Assembly (NCBI GenBank): GCA_002751075.1
Contig: NAOQ01000226.1
Span: 61,222 to 100,096 of the forward strand
DNA: 38,875 nt
Reading direction: 5' to 3'
From: Ichthyophonus hoferi
Lineage: Eukaryota; Opisthokonta; Ichthyosporea; Ichthyophonida; Ichthyophonidae
Positions within the stretch are counted from its first letter, which is position 1; the number at the start of each line of letters is the position of its first letter. The notes under the pieces are model-generated. The model saw only the letters and a program-made list of their open reading frames with translations, ran no database searches and was not told the DNA's origin. Positions 1 to 11,849 of this stretch are shown piece by piece. The translations under genes were made by a program, and so were the position numbers.

Positions 1-121
1 TGCGGTAAAGACAGAGAACACTAAGAAAAACCATTTGTCCTACAATTGCATATATATGCTGTCATAGGTCCAATGAGAAGCATTAATCAAGCAAAAAGAA
101 TATGGCTGATTGGATTAGCAA

Positions 122-3070
122 CTACACTGCTGGGTACGACTGTACTCCCGGTGTACTTCCCGAGGGAATATGAGTTGATACAAGGGTGGGTGGGGTAGCT
201 AGTGAAGTATTTGTCTCTTGGATCTGACCACGAATACAAGAATAGTAAACTTGGTAATGTTGTTCTAGTACTCCTTCTGTGATATCTACTAATAGATTAA
301 GCTCCTTCCTCAGCAACGCTTCCCGTTTAGCCAATAATTTACGCGTTACATCCATCTCTTCCTCTTCCTTTGTCCTAAACTGCCCTTCTTCATTTCCTAT
401 TTCTATTTCTTTTTGCTCCACATTTTCACTCCTATCTTCACATTCGTCTAACATTTTTACTGACACATCCTTAACTGTATCACTGAAGGGGTCCTGATTA
501 TCCGAAGAGAGGGAAGGACTCCTCCATACCACAGCTTCATCCGCATCTGTGTCAGAATCATCTACAGATATCACTATCGCATCAATATAGCTCACATCCA
601 CTTGTCGTGGTACCATTGTTCTTTGGTCTCCTAAGCCAACCTCTCCAGGCTTCGTGGTCAGACTGCCGTTTACTGTGACATCTACAGGGTTGGCTGGTAC
701 CAACTGTGATGCCATACGAGAATTCTTGGCCCACAAAGCCATCTGATCCGACTGCTTCCCATACCCTTCTAATGGCATTTCAAAACCCCATGGATGTTGC
801 TCGTAATTCCAGTCTTGCCATTGCCAGGCCTGGTCAAAGGGGACCCACCTAATCCCGGGCGGGCCATAGGCATTGAATTCCGACCACCAAAAAGAATTTC
901 TAATAAATCCCCCCTCTGCCCCTGCCAGTAAAGCAGGGGTGGAAGTGGTAGCCTGAGGCTTATTGGACCATGCAGATTTATGTGCATCCGATTGGCCCAT
1001 CATTTTCTGCATATCTCTATCTCCATTATGGTCTCTGCCCCTCCGCCATTTACCCTGTACTCGTTCTCGGTCTCGGTCTCGTTCTCGTTCCTGCCTTCCC
1101 ACCACCCCACTACCCCCTACTATGTGTGTGTGTGTATGATCTTGAAGGAATAATGGTTTTTGAAGTGAAATTGTGGTGGTGGCAGGAACCGATTTCTTCC
1201 CGTGCCGTTGTATATTAACGTCTCCTCTATCTCTTTCTCTTTCACGCAGCGGCACATTAGAACGATGTATGCTTTGACTTGACTGGGTCTTCTTGGAATC
1301 ATATCCTCCCCTTCTACCTTCTTTTACGACTGGCTCATTGTCTGAAGCTCCAGCTCCAGCCAAAGTGACTGGCTCCGATCGACCAATGAGTGATAGTCCT
1401 GTGAGTCCTGCGAGGTCACTGCCAGGGGGGGTGGGACCCGGAGGCAGTTCGGGCTCATGGGGCCTACAGTGTGGCGGTATATATTTACGAGAAACGCGAT
1501 CTGCCTCTCCCATAGTCATAGCACTAGTAATGTTGCCCCTTGTGACCTTATCTTTATCAGATTTACTCAATTCGGACCCCAAATCTTGGTCATTATCCCC
1601 TCCTAATTGATGCTCTTGGAACGAATCCAATGAAGAAGAATATCCCTGTGACCCATGCGGGGAGGAATCATTGGCACAAGAATCGGAGGTCTTTGCAAGG
1701 GTACGATCTGCATTTCTATCTCTCTCCCTCTGTGTGTCATTACCAGAGTCTATATTCAAAACATTTTCCCTATCTCTCTCTTTCTTAGTACTTGCCTCAC
1801 GCCCAAGTGACCTACTGTATTGTGAATTTAATGAACCATTATATCTAGGAGAAGGAACTCCTTCAGCCTCATTGGTTGTGACCTCACCACCCTCACATAC
1901 ACGCGTCCCTTCCTCACTTCTCTCCTCCTCTTTCGAGCCATCTCTAACATGCTTGTGCTTACTTACATGCTTTTGTTTTAAATCATTTTCCAGTCCACTT
2001 TTCTGTTCGAGAATGTGCTCATGTTCTTGTTTACCCAGAGGTTCTTTCAATAATTCTCGTTTACGTTCACGCTGTCTCTCGCGTTCTCTCTCTTTTTTCT
2101 TATCCTTTCGTTTTCTTTCCGTCCTATACTCTTTCTCTTGTACATCCCTTTCCTTCACCTCCTCTTCCTTCCTTCTCTCCTCTACCTCTACTTTATTCTG
2201 CTGCACAACCAACCCTATAGCCCCTGCAAATAACCTATTTGGCCTAGCACGTTCCGCCAGTTGTGGTCGTGGTGTTGCAGTGATGGTAGGTCCCTCCCTC
2301 GTGTTCACATATTTATCGCTATGCTGAGTCTGTTGTTGTTCCCTATCCCTTTTTCTCTCTCGTTTAGAGGGTAGTGTATCCATGTTCTTCCGATTATGAT
2401 CATCCATAACGGCCATTTGATAGCGAGAGGCACTACTCCGTCGACTACTCCCTGCCAGTTCCCCAGTAACAGCTGTATGTGACTGTGATGAAGACGAGAG
2501 GGCAGTATCCTGACGATCCTTCTCTCCTCTCTCTATCTCCTTGCTGTACCCCTCCAGCTCTATTCCTATATCTCTACACTTATTATCACCATTCCCACTC
2601 TCTATACTACTCTCTCCCTTCTCCCTCCCATCTAAACTGACCCTATCCTCTATACCTATACCTACATCCCTATGCTTATCTCCATTCATCATACTAAAAC
2701 TCCTATCCTTACTACTCCTAGCCTCCTTACTATTATTATTATCACCTCTACATTGTAATTGCAATTGTGAATGTGATTGTGATTGTGGTTGTGATTGGGT
2801 CTGATAAACGCGACGCTCGTGAGGTCTAGCATCAAATCTGCTATGTACATGTATACGATGGGTAGAACATGAACTTCTTGCAGTTACTCTATCACTACCA
2901 CGGCTTACATTATGTAGTGTGTTTGTACTTATACTATCTCGTGTTCTAAGACCATTGGCTGGGGCATGATCATACTTCCATTTTCCTGTACTGGCTTCAG
3001 TCGAGGAATTTAGTAGGATCCCATTGGTCGAAATACTCCCCTGGGAGGTGTGGGGGACTTTTTCGGCCAA
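122..3070 (-). CDS. Hypothetical 982-aa charged, low-complexity protein with a Trp-rich island
   Basis: This is an open frame from an ATG at 3070 to a stop at 122, apparently one exon. I do not recognise the family. Most of the chain looks disordered: Ser/Asn/Thr-rich in the first 250 residues, then Arg/Glu/Lys/Asp-rich blocks (about 290-400 and 620-690) that resemble nuclear RNA-processing proteins. Three parts look constrained. Near 523-545 is a YIPPH motif followed by a Pro-rich segment. At 725-772 is an aromatic island starting FWWSEFNAYGPPG, with seven Trp in 34 residues. At 832-845 a hydrophobic-plus-acidic stretch (IVISVDDSD) looks like a SUMO-interacting motif. A charged helical segment near 900-945 could form a coiled coil. 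Minus-strand codon use is sensible throughout, whereas the plus-strand frames over it are Ser/Leu-rich shadows of the low-complexity text. A role in a nuclear or RNA-binding complex is inference from composition only. An unseen upstream exon is possible. Confidence 0.8.
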   Translation of the reverse strand: MAEKVPHTSQGSISTNGILLNSSTEASTGKWKYDHAPANGLRTRDSISTNTLHNVSRGSDRVTARSSCSTHRIHVHSRFDARPHERRVYQTQSQPQSQSHSQLQLQCRGDNNNSKEARSSKDRSFSMMNGDKHRDVGIGIEDRVSLDGREKGESSIESGNGDNKCRDIGIELEGYSKEIERGEKDRQDTALSSSSQSHTAVTGELAGSSRRSSASRYQMAVMDDHNRKNMDTLPSKRERKRDREQQQTQHSDKYVNTREGPTITATPRPQLAERARPNRLFAGAIGLVVQQNKVEVEERRKEEEVKERDVQEKEYRTERKRKDKKKERERERQRERKRELLKEPLGKQEHEHILEQKSGLENDLKQKHVSKHKHVRDGSKEEERSEEGTRVCEGGEVTTNEAEGVPSPRYNGSLNSQYSRSLGREASTKKERDRENVLNIDSGNDTQRERDRNADRTLAKTSDSCANDSSPHGSQGYSSSLDSFQEHQLGGDNDQDLGSELSKSDKDKVTRGNITSAMTMGEADRVSRKYIPPHCRPHEPELPPGPTPPGSDLAGLTGLSLIGRSEPVTLAGAGASDNEPVVKEGRRGGYDSKKTQSSQSIHRSNVPLRERERDRGDVNIQRHGKKSVPATTTISLQKPLFLQDHTHTHIVGGSGVVGRQERERDRDRERVQGKWRRGRDHNGDRDMQKMMGQSDAHKSAWSNKPQATTSTPALLAGAEGGFIRNSFWWSEFNAYGPPGIRWVPFDQAWQWQDWNYEQHPWGFEMPLEGYGKQSDQMALWAKNSRMASQLVPANPVDVTVNGSLTTKPGEVGLGDQRTMVPRQVDVSYIDAIVISVDDSDTDADEAVVWRSPSLSSDNQDPFSDTVKDVSVKMLDECEDRSENVEQKEIEIGNEEGQFRTKEEEEMDVTRKLLAKREALLRKELNLLVDITEGVLEQHYQVYYSCIRGQIQETNTSLATPPTLVSTHIPSGSTPGVQSYPAV

Positions 3071-6000
3071 AGAACCACCAATGATTGGTTCCTCCAGGTC
3101 TATGTACTGACAGCTGGTTGGCTAAGCCAGCTCTAATGGTAGACTGGATGAATGTAATTGGTGGTTAGAGCGTTTAGGTAGACCCATTCATTGAGTATCA
3201 AAAGGGTTTTAAATATAAATATATAAGGTGGTATGTAGTATAAACATATTATAGTATACTATACTATACCATGCATAGATGTATTCCAAAATAAAGACAT
3301 GGGTCAGAATGTCAGAGTAAATCAAATAGGTATTGGACACAGAACCATAAATTAAATAAAACTGTATGGTTTTAATTAGGTGTGATAATTGCGATACAGT
3401 TGTGATAAAAATATGTGAACCAATGCAAAAGAAATACGGGTAAAAAGGAATGTATTAAGATTATTATTAGATATTCTATATATACTGAACAGATATGGTA
3501 CCATATAGTATCATGGTAACTCATGGCACCCAGTCTCATGACACAAAACCAATTATAAGAATATGCATTACAATATAACACAATTGCATACACACATACA
3601 CATACATATACACACATATACACACATATACACACATATACATAAGACAATGGCCTATATGTATGTATATTATAGATAGCATACTATAGTGTATGTATGT
3701 AGGTATAAGACATTCTATATAGTATATTGTAATGTACGTATGTCTAGCCGAGGTTGTACAAAGGGTGGTGAGATAGGAAAAGGATGAGACAAAAACAAAA
3801 CCAGAGAAGAGAGGAAGGGATAAGGAACTAAAAAAATCAGCCAAGTTTTAAGTAATTAGGTATGGTATAAGGCATAAAGATGTCAAATTAATTCCAAAAT
3901 CAGAGTAGAGAATATATAGGATAGGGTATAATATATATGCTGTATAGAATTTCATAAACAAACAAATAACACAGCCACAAGTACAGATATGACAATGTTT
4001 TTCAATTCATTTCTTGTATAGTATATACTTCCTACACCCTTAACTATATCATAAAACAATCAAATAAGCCTACTAAACATACCTACTATCATGAATACAT
4101 ACATACACATATACATATACATAGAATATCTGCCTGTAAACACACTATATCTCTACTTACATTCACCAAAATATTATACAATGAACAAAAATACTTAATT
4201 GATACCAATAGAATGATGTATTGGTGGTTCTCCATTTATAAATACAACATGCGCAGTGTAATATACGAAACATGATAAAGCAAGAAGGAAGGGGTTGGGA
4301 AAAGGAAGGAGAAAGAACAGTAAATAATAGTGTAATATTAACTTAAGAGACAACAAGATAAATTAATAGAAATAGAGAAAAATGAGAGAAAAAATAGAAG
4401 ATAATATATGGTAAGGTAGGCAACGGGTAAATTTAAATAGAAGAGAATGAGGTAGGAGAAGGACAAAGTATACAACAACAACAATAGCAACAACAACAAC
4501 ATAACATCAAAACAATAGAAGGAAAAATAGTGTTTTGTTTAAAGTAAATAAGGTGGCTAATACGAATATATAATTAGGGAAAGTATGAATCGCTCGAAGC
4601 AACATGTGTACACATTTGTGCTATTTACACGTCCCTTGGTATCTACTTGCGTGTATAGGTGAAAGCTTGTGTGTGTAAGTACGTATGTGTGTGTATGTAT
4701 GCTTATGTTTGTAATCTAGAGCATTCTTCACAACCAACTAAATCCTCCTAACACAACCTTACCTTTTTAATGAAGGCTAGTGTGAGTCGGGGAAATAATT
4801 CATTCGCTTTAAAGTAGGTTGCTGGTACAGCTAAAGCTATGCCAACGTCATCAGAAATAAATACAAGACCACGTTTTGTCCTAAGTTTTGATTTTTATTT
4901 TTACTTTTTCACCTTGCGTTTCAAAAAACGACAATATTTTTCATTATTTATCGTAGCAACAAGACTCTATATACGCTATTAAGGGTAAATGGACAGCAAA
5001 AGGGTGAAAAATAGTATACTAATATTGTAAAATGATGCAACAATATAAGGTAATAGTAATAATAGACGGTTCCGTCAATTGCCTAAAAAAGGATTTGTTG
5101 CGTCATTCGGTGTGATCGCAAAACTATACTGAGCCCCCATAATATTAAAATTCACTCGTTTAATTATAGTCATCCCCTATTACTTTATTTAAATTAATAA
5201 TACTCTGAAAACTTTTGTTTACTACAGAAATATACATTAAATTGTTCTAATTATGCAGTAAAAACAAAATTGTGCTATTGTTAGTTATTTGAGTAAACTT
5301 TAACCATTGGTATAACTGAAAATACAACAATTTACAGTAATTTATATTGGACCCCCTTCCTCAAAATTTATTTACGTATTCTATTATACTCTTCTCCCAA
5401 TGTATAAATACGTGCATATATGATAATTTTATATCCAAAAAATATGTACTCTAGTAAATTATTATATTTTATTTAATGAAAAATATATATTTTAAAACTA
5501 ATATTAGTACTTAAACCAGATTAATATTGATTATGGCATTATAAACGTCTCCTATTTACTCTAAATAGATTGATCGCAACAATTTGATTACATATCAGTT
5601 TTCACCCAATCAAAGAAGCCCCAATGACGGTACATTTGTATGGATAAGGAGAAGGAAAAAAATGAATAGAGGGCAATGATTAGGGTAGAGATAGGGGGAG
5701 AGGGAGAGGGACTCAATTACTATAACCACTGTTTCGTATTATAATATATAGGATACAAGCTATAATCTATAACTATTACTACACCTTTAACTATATAATA
5801 CAATATAATATAATATATAACCTATAACTATAACTATATATATGATTATTACAATGCAAAGTAAATAGTGTAAACTCGATAGCAAACCAAAGAATAAGGA
5901 AAGATAAAAAGGATAAATGTTGATAAAAAGTAAATGAACATAATGTATTAATTGGATTGGCTAGTAATGCAGCTTATATGTACGTTAAAAGATAAAGTGA

Positions 6001-7214
6001 TATGATATTATATTATATTATATTTAGTATTTGTATTGTGATTATTTAACTAATGAAACTATATGCAACCGACAGATACTTCACTTAATTATCTGTTTTG
6101 ATATACTCCAAGATCTAATACATTTAGACGGAGCCGATGTACAACTTAACTACTTGGATAGATCTTTACACCACTACACCACCCACTTTTATAAACAAAA
6201 ACGCTGGCTCAGAACTAGTCAGGGCCCAGGTTGCATACCTGATTATAATTTATTAAAAACAGGATCTGAGCAAGATCGATGAATCAGTTGAGGTGGAGTA
6301 AGTCGCAGGGTCAAAGTTTGCTCATTAATTTGAGGTAAAGTTCTTAAATCGTATTCTGTCCACTGAATTTGTAACGAATTCATTCAAACCTGGTTTTTGA
6401 GTGAAAGAAGCAGGAATACAAGGCCTCATACAATGATCATGAGAATAATTAAGTTATATACTACTGTGAGCCAATTTATTCTATCTAATTTCCGAATACT
6501 CTGGTGGTATACGGAGTTGGGCAGTAGAGATATGCTGGAATAACAAAATGTAGCTGGTGGCATTTACCATTACTGCTACGTCCTGACACTAAGTACTTTT
6601 CACTAGGAGTGAAATGAATATGGAAATATGTAAACCACAGCTTGCATTTATTTATGAATTGCCTTTCAGTTACATATACCTCTGGCTTAAGGGCTTATCT
6701 CTTGAGATTAGCCTTGGAGAACTAAAAGTATTCCAGATAAATCTGATAAGCGAACAAAGTTTAATACTCTATACTTAAGGATAATAGATATAATATATTC
6801 TATATTGGTTTGTTAAATAGAAACATCTAACACTATACTTCTACAATGATATAGATATATAGCAACACTAAATGTAAAACTGATAAAATATTAATGTGGC
6901 TTTCCGACCAATGAAGTATTGGTCATTCTACACCCTGATAAGAAGCACAAACCAATACAATCCAGCCATTACGTAATAAAACCACACGCCAATACAATTC
7001 ATTCTTTGCGTAGTTGTACTTGAATTAATATCAAACGTATTACTTAATAAATGTACTATTTCTATGATCTTATAAAATATGTCTGATATCTTCTAACCAA
7101 CAACAGAATATATATACCTGTAGAAAATTATTAATAAATAGTGGGGAATGCAAAGTTTTGTTTATAACTATCTTTCTGTGTTGTTGATTAGCTGTTTTCA
7201 TTCCTTTTATCCTA
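3071..7214. other. Gene-poor, AT-rich intergenic stretch with simple repeats
   Basis: No convincing gene was found here. The longest open frame (6031-6282, 83 codons) lacks recognisable motifs, and its flanks look like decayed repeat sequence. CA/TA-type simple repeats lie near 3590-3645 and 4100-4125. Short TA-rich runs lie near 5745-5825 and 6000-6030, and a purine-rich G/A run lies near 5690-5710. The region just right of 3070 should hold the 5' UTR and promoter of the 982-aa gene, but I could not place a TATA box. Confidence 0.6.
3591..3644. repeat. Simple repeat, ACACATATAC type
   Basis: A run of near-identical 10-bp units of alternating purine and pyrimidine (CACACATATA). Short minus-strand open frames over it are rich in Tyr, Val, Cys and Met and are artefacts of the repeat. 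Confidence 0.8.
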
Positions 7215-8208
7215 TAGCAATCTGTGGTAGTTCTATTGACTTGCTCACAGGCTTCGGGGCTCCAATTGATTGATATATAATAGCCGTTCTTGCTGGGCTA
7301 GTAATGGGAATAGCCAATTGATCTAATCTGCCCTCAATACTCAGTTGAAGTGGTAGAGTTCCTATAAAAGGCACCTACACAGACTCTATGGGAAACTGGC
7401 TGTAGTGATGATACCTCTCTTGTAATTCAAGGTAATCGGCATATTTATGTGTTTGGGTGTTAATGTAGTTATTACACAATGGGACTGATCAGTTAGAGGT
7501 GCTATATCATGATGTAAATAATAACTATTATCACTATCTAATGTTAGTAAACAGTTCCCTGACTCCTGAATGAGTGAAAGATCTGAGTACTGATTATCAT
7601 GTTCAAGTGCCAGTAGACAACTGGGCATTACAATAAAAAACAAAAATTACAATAAAATACAATAATTATAATATACTGTCCAAGTAGATTCAAAGCATCT
7701 AATAGATTATATATATATATATATATATATGTAGTATGATGGTGTTAACAAATAATAATAAATGCAAAGCTGTGTCATGAATGTATTCAAATTTGTCCGT
7801 ATTGGTATTTTACGTGTATGCAGAGTATTTTATTGACTGTTTGTTTCCTTTTATCCTTTACCAATCTTTGTTTATTACGTGTATCAATTACACCTGTATT
7901 TACCAAAGTAAATAAGACTGTTCATAAAAACATTTGCTGGCTAATACAGTTTACAGAAAACCACTGAGGCCCACTAGAATTGTCTGATATTATTCCGATG
8001 ATTTAATACTATAGTGTCTTTATTTGGATGGCACATTAGCTAATTTACTCATTAATGTAAGCACTTATATTTTATGTTTTGTCAAATCAATTCACCTAGT
8101 TAAGAACGTTATTCAATTAACTAATATTGTACCCATCATTTCATGATCCACTAGTTATCAGAACCTTGGCTGAACTACATGTTTATTTTGAGTTAACAGT
8201 CTTGCAAG
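7215..8208 (-). mobile_element. Fossil LTR-retroelement piece: LTR plus adjacent internal sequence
   Basis: Two parts are visible. The LTR-like part (about 7743-8208) matches the reverse complement of the LTRs at 13121-13549 and 29253-29657; shared blocks include GGCCCACTAGAATTG and TTAGCTAATTTAC. Its edge at 7743 reads TGTTAACA. Beyond it, 7215-7640 matches the internal sequence beside the other copies (13560-14000, 28795-29095). By eye the copies are about 70 percent alike, so the insertion is old. It is broken at several places, lacks the rest of an element, and contains an AT microsatellite at about 7709-7731. The family is not resolved beyond LTR-type. Confidence 0.55.
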
Positions 8209-8214
8209 ATATCT

Positions 8215-8480
8215 TTTTTTGCAACCTTTGTTTAATGCAGATGTCAATGTAGCAGATTTCAATATTTTGGTCCATGTGGAAATGGTCACACGAATCCTTA
8301 TTGGCTAATGCAATTTACAGAAAACTATGAGGCCCACTAGAATTGTTTGATCTAAACTTGATAATAATTTTTCCTATCGATCTAATGTAGTGTTTTTTGT
8401 TTGGATGGCTTTTTAGCTAATTTGCCCAATAGTTTAATTGCTCACATTCTGGGAATCTGTGTTGACAAATTATTTTATCT
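8215..8480 (-). mobile_element. Second partial LTR copy next to the first
   Basis: Bases 8300-8440 repeat the block at 7940-8060: the GGCTAAT, AATTTACAGAAAAC, GAGGCCCACTAGAATTG and TTTGGATGGC stretches occur in the same order and orientation. It is a truncated neighbour of the 7743-8208 LTR, made either by a second insertion or by local duplication. Old and broken. Confidence 0.45.
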
Positions 8481-9590
8481 GAGTAAGATCAACATTTGTT
8501 ACCAGTTGACTGGCTGCATTACATGTTCCTTCTAAGTTTATGCTTTTAAAAGAGTGTGTAACACACCATTGTTTGCTGTAGTTACACCATTCCAGAAACA
8601 TGAAACTCCTTGTCAGTCCATAACGAGATAAAAAGAAATAATATGCATCAACTGCAATGAGGTTAGGATATATAGAAATTAAGAAGAAAATACACATCCA
8701 ATTCTTACCAGATTTCAGTTATGAACATACCTCAAGGGAACTCTATGAAAAATATAACATAACCAGAGGTTAGTGGTATGAAGTGAGAAGACAGTAGTAA
8801 GGAAGAGAATTAACACATACATTTTGACCCCAGAGAGGAGTCTACCCAGGACAGCTAAGATTATGAGATAATAAAATCTGTTAAGCGTTGCGATTTATTT
8901 TATCATATTCGGTTTCTACACATCAAAATTGACAAGTGTGATTGGTTCCCTCTACATGATGTTACCGCTGCAACATGTGAGATATTTTAAAGAGATCATT
9001 TATTCATTGGCTGTTTGATTTTTTATTTATAATTACTTAATAGCTGTACATTCATTAGTAGATATTGGGTCATATCATGGTATATTAATTGGAATGATCA
9101 CAACCCCATGCAAGTTAATTTGGTTTGACCAATGGTACATACACTTTAAAAACTTTTTTAACACTGGTGTCATAAGTACTTACCAATGGGATGTCCACAA
9201 TATATGTTAAGACCAAGTAACTTAAAATTTATTTGGATTATTGGTGTCTGGATGTAATTACCAATCCTAAGTCCACTTTCTGATAAAACAGAGTATTGGA
9301 ATTTGTAACTGATATTCTCCACTTAGATGATAGATTGGCGTTGAAGATCAGATCCTCATCTGAAGTCTCCAGGTTTCCTGTTCTCAGGTCATATGTTACA
9401 TTATATTCAAAGTTGATGTATCTTTGCTAATTTTGTATTGTTTAGAACCGTTTCTATATGAGTAAACGGTTTTTTGTTTCATTGTAGTATGAAAATTTGT
9501 TTTTATGTTTTGTTTGCTCAAAAAAGCCAATTTTGATCGAATTCGTCCTGGTAGAATATTAACCAATGAGCCTAGTTTCAAAAAACCTAA
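8481..9590. other. Intergenic, no gene seen
   Basis: AT-rich sequence with many ATTGG/CCAAT pentamers, especially 8930-9290. Minus-strand open frames at 8470-8697 and 9396-9581 have no recognisable motif and are probably chance or decayed repeat. Confidence 0.5.
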
Positions 9591-9619
9591 TTGGCCCTCA
9601 TATGCTAAATAAAATCTGT

Positions 9620-9870
9620 TTTATTGAATCCAAAATTAACTAACCACTAACTGATTGATACCTATTTAATATTTGATTGACTATAGTTAATTGCTGTAAG
9701 TTACTTTATGAGTTGATTGAATTATCAGTATTGTAGCACCAAGTTTTGAACCAGCAAGATCATTGACAAAAAATCCTATTTCAACTTAACTAGGAAAGAA
9801 CGTCTTTTCGCTATAGTAATAAACAAATATAATAACAATAAATAAAAGAATAAGCTGTAAAAGTGCATTT
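9620..9870. repeat. Dispersed repeat, copy 1
   Basis: Matches 25540-25800 in the same orientation. Shared blocks, in order, are GTAAGTTA, TTGATTGAATTATCA, a diverged CATTNACA stretch, an AACTTNACTANGNANGAA block, GTCTTTTC and AATAAATTAAATAA-like text. It carries no visible coding frame and is unclassified. Confidence 0.5.
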
Positions 9871-10439
9871 GCACTTTAAATCCAACGTTAGTTAATATGA
9901 TTAAGAATTACTATTGCATATATACTCCGAAAAAATAATATGGTTGTAGGGCGGTAACGTAATTAGTCTATCGTAATCTCAAAACCAGGTGTTCATTCGG
10001 AGTTGAACGGTCTTGCAACAGATTTATACCATAGCCCGCGGTGCAGGATGTGCTGACCGGGACAGTCCTGAATATTTCAGACATAGTATAATAGTCAATC
10101 ATTGTAGTTTCACTGAGGTTTAGATGTAGATGAAATCTTTTAATGAAATTAGAATCAATAGAAAGAGATGCTTTATCCAGATCAACAACTCTTATCTATT
10201 GTGGAATATAAGTGTGATCCGAATGAACATAGCAGAGTAATTTTGCTTGGTCCTTCTGAGATTCCTCAAGTAGTTGATTGAATTTAATTTTCATCATTGG
10301 GAGCAATAATTTTTGAGACTCTGATTTGGCGCCTGCTGATAGATTGATTTAGTAATGTTCATATTTCCTGTGTAGGCCTATTGGTTGTTTCTAATGGTGT
10401 ATGAGTCTAGAACCATCAAGAATATTAGCACAGCTATCT

Positions 10440-10700
10440 TACAGGGATTATTAAAATCAGTGGTGGTTCTATTATCTTGCCTACAGACTTAGGGGTCGCC
10501 AATTGGGTGTTATGTAATAGGACTATACCTATAAATATATTAAAATATTGTTTAGCAAGTAATAAATGAATGCAAAGTTTTGTGTCACAACCGTATTCAT
10601 ATTTGTATATAACGGTATTGTCCGCGTACAGGCATGCTGGGTTGCCGCGTATGCTTGGGTGTGCCGAACTGTACCCGGAGTGGGTGGCCAATGATAAAAT
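10440..10700 (-). mobile_element. Small fossil fragment of the same LTR family
   Basis: Bases 10455-10525 resemble 28800-28870 and 7225-7280 (a GGTTNTA, CTTGCC, ACAG, GGGGTCGCCAATTGG-like block). Bases 10550-10640 resemble the LTR edge with its AATAAATGNATGCAAAG text. It is truncated on both sides, old and broken. Confidence 0.4.
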
Positions 10701-11018
10701 AGATTAAGGCACATAGGTGAAAACAAAGTCAATTTGTTAGTGCCTTTCATGTGATTTTCTTGCGATTGACTGGTGGTGATTTATGACTCATACGAAGGGT
10801 GGCTAATTGGTTAGAATAATGACAATTATGCCTATTGGTAGCTATGAAAGTTGATAATTAATGGTGTAATGGAGGCAAGCTATTGTGGAATTCTGGTGAA
10901 TCTATTAGTAGACCACCTGGTATGGAATAGAAAGACTAATGTAATGTTTATCTATATGTGCCCATGGAAAAGCACAATCTACTAGTAATTCGTGTTGTAT
11001 GGCTATCTCTATACATAC

Positions 11019-11433
11019 CTAACAGCATCTGCATTCAGGTGGACTTGTAGACTTGTAGAAATTGTATATTATTGTAGTTACAGTGACATATGGCTGAATC
11101 CATTAACGAGTTAATATAGCATACGCACAATTGCCTGTTGTACTAGGTCTATAACCTTATAATTGTAATTCTGTAGACTATATATGTAGTGTATATGTAT
11201 ACAAGCAAGCATATACTAACCATAAATGACACAGAGGTAACGTTGTAAAGTAGATCAAAATCGATTAAGCCGTCTGAGTCTGAGTCTGAACTTTTCTCTT
11301 CAAATGTATCGGTGATAATTAAATCGATTTCGTTATCCACCGGGTGTAGATGAATGCTTTTTTTCATTTTTATGGACCGGGCACGGATGATGGGACTAAA
11401 CGTAAGTTTAACTTTCTGTAATAAATTGGTCAT
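11019..11433 (-). CDS. Candidate small two-exon gene, acidic protein of about 95 aa
   Basis: An ATG at 11433 opens 71 codons with a basic start (MTNLLQKVKLTF) and an acidic Ser/Asp stretch (EEKSSDSDSDG). Upstream on the same strand, TATAAAG lies about 40 bp and TATATAA about 20 bp before the ATG. A fair donor (GTTAGT) follows base 11221. An acceptor CAG before 11093 would add 24 in-phase codons ending ECRCC and a stop at 11019-11021. Without splicing the same ATG gives 94 residues ending at 11149 in a hydrophobic, repeat-like tail. I recognise no family, and the gene may not be real. Confidence 0.27.
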
Positions 11434-11849
11434 CGATATTGACTGGAGTTTGGGTTATATAGTGGCCGTCCCTTTATATGCGAAACATAACTTAAAAATA
11501 GATTGATTTTCTTAATATAATATGGGTTTAAAGTAGATAAAAATAAATGCCTCGATAAAAACGTCGGACCAAATCATTATAAGTGTTTATGTATGTGATA
11601 AGGTTTTAATTACGATAAGAATATATATTCAGTAATAAGTGTCTTGCTGTTGAAATAAAAATTAGGGTGATTTAAGCCTATTGTCTGATGCAGTAATATC
11701 AATTATGCAAAAATAAAGTTTAATGGAATACGAGCTTGAAGGATAGGGGAGGAAAAATGTAGGTTGGTATATTTTGGCTATTAAGAAGGAATGTGTTGCG
11801 CACATACCTAATAATATAGTTTGGAACATGTATATATTTTTAGGACCTG

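Noticed and set aside
1671-2804. Plus-strand Ser/Leu-rich open frames over the 982-aa gene
   Set aside because: They are the reverse reading of Arg/Glu/Ser low-complexity codons on the minus strand, with no motif of their own.
6031-6282. 83-codon plus-strand frame
   Set aside because: No motif, no promoter signal and repeat-like flanks; length alone is weak evidence in AT-rich DNA.
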